Below, one piece after another: positions 41,853 to 49,800 of a stretch of DNA of 64,000 bases (its first letter is position 1; each line of letters opens with the position of its first letter). This DNA comes from Cupriavidus necator (GTDB lineage: Bacteria; Pseudomonadota; Gammaproteobacteria; Burkholderiales; Burkholderiaceae). The stretch is from the NCBI GenBank assembly GCA_022041995.1, contig CP074381.1, forward strand, positions 1,860,001 to 1,924,000, in the 5' to 3' direction. The translations under genes were made by a program, and so were the position numbers. Under the pieces are notes generated by a model. The model worked only from the letters and a program-made list of their open reading frames with translations. It had not been told where the DNA came from and made no database searches.

Positions 41853-42305
41853 ATGGGCGACAACCAGAAACAAGCTGTCCTCGCGCTCAACCAGCTGATC
41901 GAGGCTGGCAAGGACAGCGAACTGGCCTGCATGAGCGGAGCCAGCGAAGTGCACGATGCAGCGCTGCGCGACATTCTGACCAGCACCGCGGAATCGTGCC
42001 GGGCGTCGGTGAAGGAATTGCAGTTGCTGGTCAGCGCCATGGGCGGCGCGCCAGCTGACCGCGGCAGCATGAATGGCATGCTGTTCCGCCGCTGGATGGC
42101 ATTCCGCCACATGCTCTCGCCGAACAACGACGACGCCGTGATGGGAATGTGCGAGCACGAAGAAGATGCCGCCAGGCGCGAGTATCAGTCCGTCATGATG
42201 AAGCCGCTGCCACCAGAGGCCAGCGCGGCGCTGCAGCGCCAGTATGAGGCGTTGATGCAGCATCATGGCCGGATTCATGCCATGCGCGGGATGCAGATTC
42301 ACTGA
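41853..42305 (+). CDS. PA2169-type four-helix-bundle protein (DUF2383)
   Basis: A 150-residue ferritin-like helical protein resembling the PA2169/DUF2383 family: LALNQLIEAGKDSELACMSG, a central CRASVKELQLLVSAMGG with an EHEEDAARREYQ helix and a final helix QRQYEALMQHHGRIHAMRG. Members are found in stress- or stationary-phase sets and may bind metals, but the role is unproven. ATG chosen by GGGAG ribosome site. Confidence 0.8.
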   Translation: MGDNQKQAVLALNQLIEAGKDSELACMSGASEVHDAALRDILTSTAESCRASVKELQLLVSAMGGAPADRGSMNGMLFRRWMAFRHMLSPNNDDAVMGMCEHEEDAARREYQSVMMKPLPPEASAALQRQYEALMQHHGRIHAMRGMQIH

Positions 42306-42338
42306 GGGCCTGGCTTCTGCGCGCGATGGGAGAAAGAC

Positions 42339-42746
42339 ATGGCAACCTACGAGTTCAAGGACAAGGATCTCCAGTTCCTTGCCCAGGGCGCTGACTCCTG
42401 TTTCCCGTCGCCTGACGCTGCTTTCGTTGAGTGCGCGGACAGCCATCCCGCGTTCCTGGTGACATGGCCGGAGAGCGGACCAACGACGATGCGTCTCAAG
42501 GTGCAGATTCGGGCGAGCCAGTACGCCAGTTACCTGACGGATCCGTTCAGGGGACGCGAAGTCCTGCGCAAGGCAGTTGAAGACCGCCTTGCGCTGATCC
42601 ACACGGTGAAAAGCGGGCTCCTGGTCGCCCCGACATCTAGAGGGGTGTTGTCGGCTTCCGCTCCAGTGGGTGCAGCGTTGGATACTCCCCGCTACGAGCG
42701 GATGCCGAACAAGCCGTGCCAGAACGAGTCGAAGGCGCCGGCGTGA
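42339..42746 (+). CDS. Hypothetical protein, DUF3022-like
   Basis: A 135-residue soluble protein with a Burkholderiales look; the opening MATYEFKDKDLQFL resembles DUF3022 members. It lies 33 bases after the four-helix gene with the GGGAG site AGAAAGACATG. The C-terminal ~40 residues are low complexity and overlap the J-domain gene end by 55 bases, so the true C-terminus may be shorter. Function unknown. Confidence 0.6.
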   Translation: MATYEFKDKDLQFLAQGADSCFPSPDAAFVECADSHPAFLVTWPESGPTTMRLKVQIRASQYASYLTDPFRGREVLRKAVEDRLALIHTVKSGLLVAPTSRGVLSASAPVGAALDTPRYERMPNKPCQNESKAPA

Positions 42747-43297
42747 CGCTTGGGCCGCGTCGCCTCGTCGGGGTTTGAAGCTCCCGCCCCGGCGGGCGCC
42801 TGGGCGGCCTCGGTGTCCGGCGTGTGCGCGGCCCGCGCACTTGCCCGCCGCGACTCCTGCAGGGCCCAGATGCTGTCCGCGATGCGTGCCGCCAGGTCCG
42901 CGTCGCAGTCCCGGCCAAGCAGCACGCCGAAGATGACGTCGCGGTTGTGGCCGTCGTCGGCAAAGCGCATCGCGATACCGAGCATTTTCTCGTAGTGTTC
43001 CTGCGCGATGCGCTGGCTCTCGCGTTGGGCCTCGCGCTCCTGCTCTTCCTGGGCCTCGCGCTCCGCCTGCCAGCGCCGCATCTCCCGCGCGAATACCTCG
43101 TCGTAGATCTGGCGCTGCCCGGCATCCGAAAGAATGGCGTAGGCGTCGCGGATTTCCTGGAATGCCACGTGCGCCTCAGTCTCGCGGCCAAGATTGCGGT
43201 CGGGGTGCCACTTCATCGCGGCGCGGCGGTAGGCGCGCTTGATCTCGTCCAGGGTGGCGTCCGGTTGCACGCCGAGGGTCGTGTAAAGGGTGGTCAT
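42692..43297 (-). CDS. J-domain (DnaJ-like) protein
   Basis: A 201-residue protein with an N-terminal J domain (residues 1-70) carrying HPD (31-33) in AMKWHPDRNLG. Next comes a charged helical stretch (REAQEEQEREAQRESQRIAQ) and a short tail rich in Ala. It lacks the G/F, zinc and C-terminal domains of DnaJ, so it is a type III J-protein that recruits an Hsp70. The two Hsp70-like proteins encoded at 51531-56184 are possible partners. The gene end overlaps the convergent 42339 gene by 55 bases. Confidence 0.88.
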   Translation of the reverse strand: MTTLYTTLGVQPDATLDEIKRAYRRAAMKWHPDRNLGRETEAHVAFQEIRDAYAILSDAGQRQIYDEVFAREMRRWQAEREAQEEQEREAQRESQRIAQEHYEKMLGIAMRFADDGHNRDVIFGVLLGRDCDADLAARIADSIWALQESRRASARAAHTPDTEAAQAPAGAGASNPDEATRPKRHAGAFDSFWHGLFGIRS

Positions 43298-43396
43298 GGG
43301 CCGATTGGGCGTCTGCCGGGCTGCTGCCGGGCGGCATTCATCCTAGCACGGGGTGAGCCGCAGCCATGGCATGCGGGATCGATCCCGGCCCCCGGC

Positions 43397-45905
43397 TCAT
43401 GGGCACGCAAGCGCGGCGGCCGCATACAGGAGCAGCGCCACCAGCACCACCGCGGTGAATCCGACGTGGATCGCGACCAGCGTGGCAAGGACCGCCGCCA
43501 CCACCGAGGCGCAGGCGTTGATGCCCCATGCCCAGGGCACCAGCGCTGGGTCGCGGGCGGCGACCCGGGCCAGGCCGAGCGGGAACGGCATTCCCATCAG
43601 GATCGCCAGCGGCGCGATCAGCAGTACAGAGACGCCAATCCTGGCCGGGTCCGGTATCCCGATCAGCAGCCTGAAGACCGTCGGCAGCGCCGCCAGGTAG
43701 ACCAGCGCGGCAAAGCAGATGCCGCTGACGGCCAGCGCCGCCTGCCGCCTGCCGCGGTCATCGCCACCGCGCGCGGGCATGCGCTGGGCGTATCGGCTTC
43801 CCAGTCCCGCAAAGCAGAGAAAGGCGCACAGCACCACCGCAACCGCATAGAGCGGGTGGCTCAGGAACAGGATGAATTTCTGGATAAAGGCGATCTCCAC
43901 GAACATGAAGCCGAGGCCGACCGCCAGGAAGTAGAAGCCGGCTCGCCACTCGGACAGCCGCCGCACGGCCGCGCCGTTGCCGCCAGGCCCAGCGGCGGGC
44001 TGCGGCCGGGGGCGCCGCCGCAGGATCCAGAGCGGGACCACGATCAGCAGCAATGCCAGGGCGGTGGCCTGCAGCAGCGTCGCCACCAGCACCGGATAGC
44101 CCCATTCCAGCAAGGGCAGGCCGCCCTGCGCCTTGAGCGACAGCAGTTCAGGCAGGGTGCGCCATTTGAAGAAATGGAAGAAGTACGGCCTGTCGTCGGT
44201 GGCGGGCCGCACATCGAATTTGTAGCGGGACAGGAACCGGTCGCGTTCGGGGCCGAGCAGGGCCTGCGCGGCGTCGAAGAAGTAGGGCTGGTCCAGCACG
44301 TTATAGCGATTCGCCTGGCCGGCCGGATGCCGGGATAGTATTCGACGTCGAATGAACGGGCGCGGCAGAAGCCGGCGAGGGCGGCAAGGTCCGCTGCATT
44401 GAATTCCCCGTTCTTGACGACCAGCGTGGCCGTCTTCCAGCCACGGACCAGCGCCAGCCGCCGGGATGGCTCGGGCACGCCCGCGCCATCCATGGCGGCC
44501 ACGGCGGTAGCGAGCAGTTTGGGTATGTCACGGGGCGGCAGCGTGACCCAGCGCGTGATCGCAAGCAGGCCGCCGGGCCGAAGATGGCGCAGGTAGCCCT
44601 GGAAGGCCTCCACGGTATAGAGATAGCTCTCGGAGAGCGCGTACAGTCCGGCCGATGACGTGCTGAATGAATCCAGCAGGGCCACCTGGATGAGATCGTA
44701 GCGTGCCGTGCTGGCCGCCAGGAATCCGCGTGCCTCGCCGGCAAAGACACGGACGCCGGCCGCACTGTACGGCTTGCCGGAAAACGCAGCGAAGCGGCCC
44801 TGCACCAGGTCGATCACCTGTGGATTCAGTTCCACGGCATCGACCGCGCTGGCCTGGTGGTAGACCGCCTGCAAGACGTCCGCCCCCGCACCGCTGCCCA
44901 GCACCAGCACCTTCGGGTTCCGCAGCAAGTGGTAAGGCAGGGCAGAGGTGAGGTCGCCCAGGTAGGCAAGCGGTTCGCGCCGGCCGTCATAGCGGTTGAG
45001 TGCACTGAGCCCGTCGCCATCGGTAAACACGGCCAGTTGTGCTGGCGGCTCCTGGCTGGCATTCAGGCTCAGCCCGGCGCGTGCCGCAACGGGATCGAGG
45101 GGCTCTCGACCACCGTGACCAGGCCGAGGGGACTGGAGCGCTGCGCCACCACGCGCGCGTTGCCGATGCGCAGGGCCTGGCTCAGCTCCTTGTACTCGGA
45201 CGGCCGCAGCGCAATCCAGTCACCTGGCACGCCGGCCGGCACGCTTGCCGCCAACAGCAGCAGCGCCGGCAGCCAGGGCCGGTGCCAGCGGCATTCCACG
45301 CATGCCAGGGCCGCCGCCGCCATGCCTGCCGCACCGACCAGCCGCAGGGCATCGACCGGGTGCAGCGCGAACAGCGCCACGATGATGCCCAGGCAGCCCA
45401 GCCCGGCGCCAAGGATATCGAAGCTGTAGATGCGGGGAACCTGCCCGGTGAAGCGGGAAAAGCTCAGGCAGATACTGGTGGCGGCGCAAAAGAATGGCAC
45501 CCAGAGCAGCAGGTAGATCAGCAACAGGCGCAGCGGCTGCGATGGCTCCCACAGGATCTCCAGGGGATTGAACGCCACGTGCTGGGCCAGGACGAAGCAG
45601 GCCATCGCGCTGATGCCGAACAGCAGGGCCCCGCCCGCGAACACGGGAACAAAATGGCGGACCAGCGTTCGCTGCGCCAGTGCCACCAGCGCACCCGCCG
45701 CGCCATAGCCCAGCAGCGCCACGCTGATCATCATGTAGGCGAAGTGATGCCACTGGATGATGGAAAGCAGCCGCATCAGCAGGATCTCGTAAGCCAGCGC
45801 GGCGGCAGAGAGCAAGGCCAAGGCGAATAGCGGGGGGCGTGGCATGGCGTCAGCTGGCAGGGCTGATGTGCCGCGCCTGGCTTGAACACGTCCCTTTTTC
45901 ATCAT
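43397..45905 (-). pseudogene. Membrane spermidine synthase-like protein, two frameshifts
   Basis: One long gene in three frames. It begins at ATG 45905 (or 45845) with membrane helices (LALLSAAALAYEILLMRLLS), switches frame near 45073-45075 and again near 44319-44321; one added G at each site gives a single ~835-codon frame. The middle holds the Rossmann domain with VLVLGSGAGADVLQAVY and DAVELNPQ; its catalytic segment is LLDSFSTSSAGLYALSE, which keeps an Asp. The C-terminal half is again membrane-embedded (YFLAVGLGFMFVEIAFIQKF). It follows the isoaspartyl methyltransferase gene by 11 bases. It is the second such protein here; substrate unknown. Confidence 0.75.
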
Positions 45906-45916
45906 GAAACGGGTTC

Positions 45917-46690
45917 TTAGTGCTTGCCAACCAGCGGCACGAACCTGACCGGCAGGATCTGCCTGGTGGAAACGGTGCCGTCCGCGGACTTTTCCACCAG
46001 CAGCAGGTACTGCGTCAGGAACTGGGCGCCCACCGGGATCACCATGCGGCCGCCTGGCTTCAGTTGCCGGATCAGCGGCGGCGGCACATGGCTGGCCGCC
46101 GCGGTGACGACGATAGCGTCAAAGGGCGCGTGCTCGTCCCAGCCGTAGTAGCCGTCGCCAACCTTGCACGTGACCTGCCGGTAGGCCAGCCGCTTCAGGC
46201 GGTCGCAGGCCTGCCGTCCCAGTGGCTCGATGATCTCGATGGTGTAGACGGCACGCGCCAGCCCGGTCAGCACCGCGGCCTGGTAGCCCGAGCCGGTGCC
46301 GATCTCAAGCACCGTGTCGCCAGGCTTGACCATCATCAGGTCGGTCATCAGCGCGACGATATACGGCTGCGAAATGGTCTGGCCATGGCCAATCGGCAGC
46401 GGCCGGTTTTCATAGGCGTGCGGCTTCTGCTCGTCCGGAACAAACTCGTGGCGGGGCACTTGTCCCATCACAGCCATGACGCGCGCGTCGATGGCATGCC
46501 TGCCGCTCTGGGCGGCGGCCGCTGCCGCGACCTCGGCGATCTCCTTGACCATGTCGGCGCGCCGTGGGGCAAGGGCGTCGTCGGCGGCGGTGGTCGAGCA
46601 GAACAAGGCCAGCGCGATGGTGGCGATAGGGATGGATGGACGAGATGCAGATGGCTTCACGGGTGGGATAGGCAAAGAGCCTACCGTCAT
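45917..46690 (-). CDS. pcm: Protein-L-isoaspartate O-methyltransferase, exported form
   Basis: A 257-residue isoaspartyl methyltransferase. The SAM motif I is VLEIGTGSGYQAAVL; the family blocks NRPLPIGHGQTISQPYIVA and VVTAAASHVPPPLIRQLKPG are present. An N-terminal extension has a signal peptide-like stretch (IPIATIALALFCSTTAADD), suggesting the periplasm rather than the cytoplasm. The ATG at 46690 is preferred; the frame is open to 46783. It leads the pair with the spermidine-synthase-like gene. Confidence 0.85.
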   Translation of the reverse strand: MTVGSLPIPPVKPSASRPSIPIATIALALFCSTTAADDALAPRRADMVKEIAEVAAAAAAQSGRHAIDARVMAVMGQVPRHEFVPDEQKPHAYENRPLPIGHGQTISQPYIVALMTDLMMVKPGDTVLEIGTGSGYQAAVLTGLARAVYTIEIIEPLGRQACDRLKRLAYRQVTCKVGDGYYGWDEHAPFDAIVVTAAASHVPPPLIRQLKPGGRMVIPVGAQFLTQYLLLVEKSADGTVSTRQILPVRFVPLVGKH

Positions 46691-46864
46691 CGTAGGCCAT
46701 CGGTCCGAGTTGCGCAGGTAAGTGACAAAAAGGGCGCTTACCAACCTGTTAGCGAGCAGGTCGCCGATGAGCAGAAATTTCAACTAATAAACACACCGCA
46801 AACCAGACCCTGACTGAGCGATTCATGAGGAACGTGCCATGGCCTTATCAACCTAAGGGTGTGA

Positions 46865-46882
46865 CCGTGTCCGGGGACACGG
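46865..46882. terminator. Perfect hairpin CCGTGTCC-GG-GGACACGG
   Basis: A palindromic 8-base-arm hairpin between the TMEM175 gene end (46941) and the isoaspartyl methyltransferase region. No T tract follows on either strand; on the plus side it is followed by a run of G. It may end the minus-strand TMEM175/DUF1275 transcript. Confidence 0.4.
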
Positions 46883-46940
46883 GGGGGGAAATCCAGTGTC
46901 CTGGGCTCGTACATCTGGCTCAATCCTGAGCCCCATGCCG

Positions 46941-47540
46941 TCAGGGTTCATGGGTATTGTTGACGAGCAGATATTTTTCAATGCGAGAATCGGGAACGAA
47001 CCATACGCCAGCCATTAAGGTCAGTATGAAAAACGAAGCTACGCTGCTGAAAAAACTGGCCAGGATCGCTAATGCGTAGATAGGGATCGAGAGCTTCCCT
47101 TTGAGGTCGTTTCCGATGGCTTGCCCAAGTGCGGAATGTTCGCCGTCATACTTGATGATGAGTCTTGTGAGCAGTGAGTAAGAGACGGCGCACATGAACA
47201 GGACAAATGCATACATTGCCGTTGGTGTCTGCGCGAAGGCAGATTTTCCAGTCCAGGTGGTGGTGAATGGAATCATGCTTAGCCAAAACAGCAGGTGGAG
47301 GTTCGCCCACATAATTTTGCCGTTAATTCCACGGGCAACTTTGAATAAGTGATGATGGTTGTTCCAGTATATTCCGACGTAAACAAAACTTAGCACATAG
47401 CCGAAAAAATTAGAGGCATTATTAAGGATGTCTTTAAGCGAAAAGCCTTCCGGAACCTGTAGTTGAAACAACATGAGTGTCAAGCTTACGGAAATGACAC
47501 CATCGCTGAATGATTCAAGCCTGTTTGTGCTGATGCTCAT
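46941..47540 (-). CDS. TMEM175-like (DUF1211) membrane protein
   Basis: A 199-residue protein with six expected helices. The hallmark RxxxFSDGV is present in RLESFSDGVISVSLTLM, as in bacterial TMEM175 potassium channels; another block is GIYWNNHHHLF. Such proteins form potassium-selective tetramers. ATG 47540 is used; a GTG at 47552 directly abuts the DUF1275 stop. The gene has more A/T than its neighbours, suggesting transfer. Confidence 0.85.
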   Translation of the reverse strand: MSISTNRLESFSDGVISVSLTLMLFQLQVPEGFSLKDILNNASNFFGYVLSFVYVGIYWNNHHHLFKVARGINGKIMWANLHLLFWLSMIPFTTTWTGKSAFAQTPTAMYAFVLFMCAVSYSLLTRLIIKYDGEHSALGQAIGNDLKGKLSIPIYALAILASFFSSVASFFILTLMAGVWFVPDSRIEKYLLVNNTHEP

Positions 47541-47552
47541 GATGTCATTCAC

Positions 47553-48281
47553 TCATCTGAATTGGTTGCGAAATGCCATGCGCGCCATATATGCGACGGG
47601 AAGTATAAATGGAAGGACACTCCAGAATCCGATCGTCACATAGAGGGATGCACCTAGGAAAGCCCCGATCACAAAGCCGATCACAACACTTGCGCTTTTG
47701 AGAAGATCCTGGAAATTGGTGCGTGTCCTGGCACGCAAGTAATTCGACAGATCGATACCCAACTGGGTGGTGTTCCCGGTCATCATGGTGCTGGGGCTGA
47801 TGTACTTGATCAGTGTCTTGCTGGCAGTATTTCGGACGGCAAGCGCGACAAGGCCGAGGCCTCCAGTCAAAGCAAGGCCCGCGCCATCCGGATTATCGAA
47901 CGGTTCGAGATACAGGCCGGCGACCATGAAACCCAGCAGGAAGGTCGCTTCAGCAACAAACAGCCTACCTAAGGTCTGGTGGGTCTGGTGGGTCCGCTGG
48001 TTGCGGTCAATCAGCATCTTGCTGATGATGACCGTGACAATGAAGAGTGGTATGGCGCCGAGCTTAATCCATAAGCCGGCCCCACCTTTGACGAATGCCG
48101 CTCCCGCGAGCACGAGGTTTCCGGTGACGTGTGCGGTGAAGAAGCCCAGCAGCGCAATAAAGCCAATCGTGTCGATGGCGCCGCCCACGATAGTAAGGAG
48201 GATTGGCGCTTTGCATATTTCCCAGAGGCTGGGATTTTCGTTTGTTTCTGTATTGTTTGATGCGTTGACGTTTGCGCTCAT
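47553..48281 (-). CDS. DUF1275 (YoaK) family membrane protein
   Basis: A 242-residue protein of the DUF1275/YoaK family, with about six membrane helices. The family phrase AIDTIGFIALLGFFTAHVTG and MMTGNTTQLGIDLS are seen. Function unproven; possibly a small-molecule transporter. It directly precedes the TMEM175-like gene, and both share lower GC, so they form a two-gene cassette. The start at 48281 is the first ATG with a reasonable spacing. Confidence 0.85.
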   Translation of the reverse strand: MSANVNASNNTETNENPSLWEICKAPILLTIVGGAIDTIGFIALLGFFTAHVTGNLVLAGAAFVKGGAGLWIKLGAIPLFIVTVIISKMLIDRNQRTHQTHQTLGRLFVAEATFLLGFMVAGLYLEPFDNPDGAGLALTGGLGLVALAVRNTASKTLIKYISPSTMMTGNTTQLGIDLSNYLRARTRTNFQDLLKSASVVIGFVIGAFLGASLYVTIGFWSVLPFILPVAYMARMAFRNQFR

Positions 48282-48407
48282 GGTTGAGATCCATCCTGTA
48301 AATGGGTGCAGCGGCCCTTGCACTCGCCCAACTCCGGGCGCTCGGCCGATCCGGCAATGCCGAAGGGTGGCAAACGCTCGCCGCTTGTTTGTCTCGCAGG
48401 GGCATGC

Positions 48408-48431
48408 CCGCGGGGAAGGTTTCCCCCGCGG
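48408..48431. repeat. GC-rich inverted repeat near a small ORF
   Basis: CCGCGGGGA at 48408-48416 faces TCCCCCGCGG at 48422-48431 with one bulged base, just past the 48441-48554 ORF end. No T tract. It could be a weak terminator for the small gene. Confidence 0.3.
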
Positions 48432-48440
48432 AGGGGGCGA

Positions 48441-48554
48441 TCATGCGATCAGCGCGTTGGCGACGATCGCTGCCACCGCTACGCTGGACGTGCTGATGGC
48501 CAGCCAGCATCCCAGCAGCAGGGCGCCGTTGGCCACGCTTCGACCTGGAATCAT
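48441..48554 (-). CDS. Small hypothetical membrane protein (37 residues)
   Basis: A short ORF, MIPGRSVANGALLLGCWLAI followed by a hydrophobic Val/Ala-rich end, predicting one helix. It lies between the isochorismatase-family gene and the DUF1275 gene, all on the minus strand. The frame is open upstream to about 48590. No homologue is recognised; coding status rests on hydrophobic pattern and position. Confidence 0.4.
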   Translation of the reverse strand: MIPGRSVANGALLLGCWLAISTSSVAVAAIVANALIA

Positions 48555-48592
48555 CTTGTGCGCTCCGAGGGATGACTGGTGGCGGACATGCA

Positions 48593-49291
48593 TCAGCGCT
48601 CGACGACCGGCGCGTGCACGGGAGCCAGCGATTCGTGCGTGGTTGCCGTGCGTTGCGCGGCCTTGTGGACCATCGTATAGGCATAGTCGACCCCCATGCC
48701 ATAGGCGCCCGAGTGTTCCTTGGCCACGGCCATCACCTCGTCGTACGTTTCGCGGTTCTTCCAGTCGCGTTGCCATTCCAGCATGACCTGTTGCCAGGTC
48801 ACGGGCACCACGCCTGCCTGGACCATGCGCTGCATGGCGTAGTCATGGGCATCCTTGGTCGTGCCGCCCGATGCGTCGGCCACCATATAGATTTCGTAGT
48901 CGCCCTCAAGCATCGCGCACAACGCGAAGGTAGTGTTGCAGACCTCGGTCCACAGGCCGGCCACGACGATCTTCTTGCGGCCATTGGCGGCCAGCGCGTC
49001 GCGCACTTTCTGGTCGTCCCAGGAGTTCATTGAGGTGCGTTCGAGCGTTTGCTTGCCGGGGAAGACGTCGAGCAGTTCGGGGTAGGTATAGCCGGAGAAT
49101 GAATCGCTTTCGACCGTGGTGATGGTGGTCGGCACGTCGAAGATCTTCGCTGCCTTGGCCAGGCCCACGACATTGTTCTTCATGCTCTGGCGGTCCATCG
49201 ACTGCACACCAAAAGCCATCTGGGGCTGGTGGTCGATGATGATCAGTTGGCTGTTGCGCGGGGTCAGGACTTCCAGCTTGGCGTTGGACAT
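48593..49291 (-). CDS. Isochorismatase-family hydrolase (YcaC-like)
   Basis: A 232-residue cysteine hydrolase of the isochorismatase family. The catalytic Asp20 lies in IIIDHQPQMAFGVQSMD and Cys118 in VVAGLWTEVCNTTFAL; GYTYPELLDVFP and MVADASGGTTKDAHDYAMQR fit the YcaC branch. Substrates of this branch are not well defined. The ribosome site GAGAGCACC precedes the ATG at 49291. Confidence 0.88.
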   Translation of the reverse strand: MSNAKLEVLTPRNSQLIIIDHQPQMAFGVQSMDRQSMKNNVVGLAKAAKIFDVPTTITTVESDSFSGYTYPELLDVFPGKQTLERTSMNSWDDQKVRDALAANGRKKIVVAGLWTEVCNTTFALCAMLEGDYEIYMVADASGGTTKDAHDYAMQRMVQAGVVPVTWQQVMLEWQRDWKNRETYDEVMAVAKEHSGAYGMGVDYAYTMVHKAAQRTATTHESLAPVHAPVVER

Positions 49292-49547
49292 GGTGCTCTC
49301 TCCGATGAAATTTATTCAATAATCTTGAGTTTTTGCATGGCGGCGCTTGGTTCGCTCTGTTGCGTTGTCGCGCCGTCAATTTGAAGAACTATAGCGAGAG
49401 AAAGTGCGGAAACAGCTAGCGTGACTTGTAAATATGGTTCAAAAAATTTGATGTTTTGGTGCTATGTGAGACCCCTGGCTCCGGTGGGCGGCTTGATTCC
49501 TGGAACTCGCGAGCGTGGAGGCTCCGATAACTTGGAGGCGATTAAAA

Positions 49548-49796
49548 ATGACCGCTAGCGGCGTGGCACCAGGCGAACCAATCAAGGTCGGTCAAGTTAG
49601 CATTCAGTACCTGATTGATCTTCGTCCGCCCTCCTGCTTTCCCCCGAAGCTGCTCAGGCGCCATCCGCGGGGCGTGCGGCCCCCATGGAGATGCCGTAAC
49701 ATTCCGAGGGACCCGGACACACCGGGTCCCGGCGGCAACGAAACTCGACCTTCCCTTCCTGGGGCCGCCACCATGCCGAGCCCGTTCCTTACCTAG
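49548..49796 (+). pseudogene. Stub of a cupin-type gene
   Basis: GGAGG at 49534-49538 is nine bases before ATG 49548. The N-terminus GEPIKVGQVSIQYLID matches the opening of cupin-domain proteins, but after about residue 24 the sequence becomes Pro/Arg-rich with no beta-strand pattern and ends at TAG 49794-49796. I read it as the 5' end of a cupin gene cut off by a rearrangement near 49615. Evidence is modest. Confidence 0.35.
49708..49730. promoter_or_regulatory. Perfect 9-base hairpin upstream of the patatin gene
   Basis: GGGACCCGG-ACACA-CCGGGTCCC, 70 bases before the patatin start. No T tract follows. It may be an mRNA leader structure, a terminator arm, or a protein-binding palindrome. 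Confidence 0.45.
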
Positions 49797-49800
49797 TCCA

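Larger units (their letters stand above)
49292..49800. other. 509-base region with an abandoned gene start and a hairpin
   Basis: 49309-49460 is AT-rich (isochorismatase promoter side). From 49534 a strong GGAGG leads to an ATG at 49548 whose first ~20 codons look cupin-like, then lose similarity. A perfect hairpin lies at 49708-49730. No other gene recognised. Confidence 0.5.
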
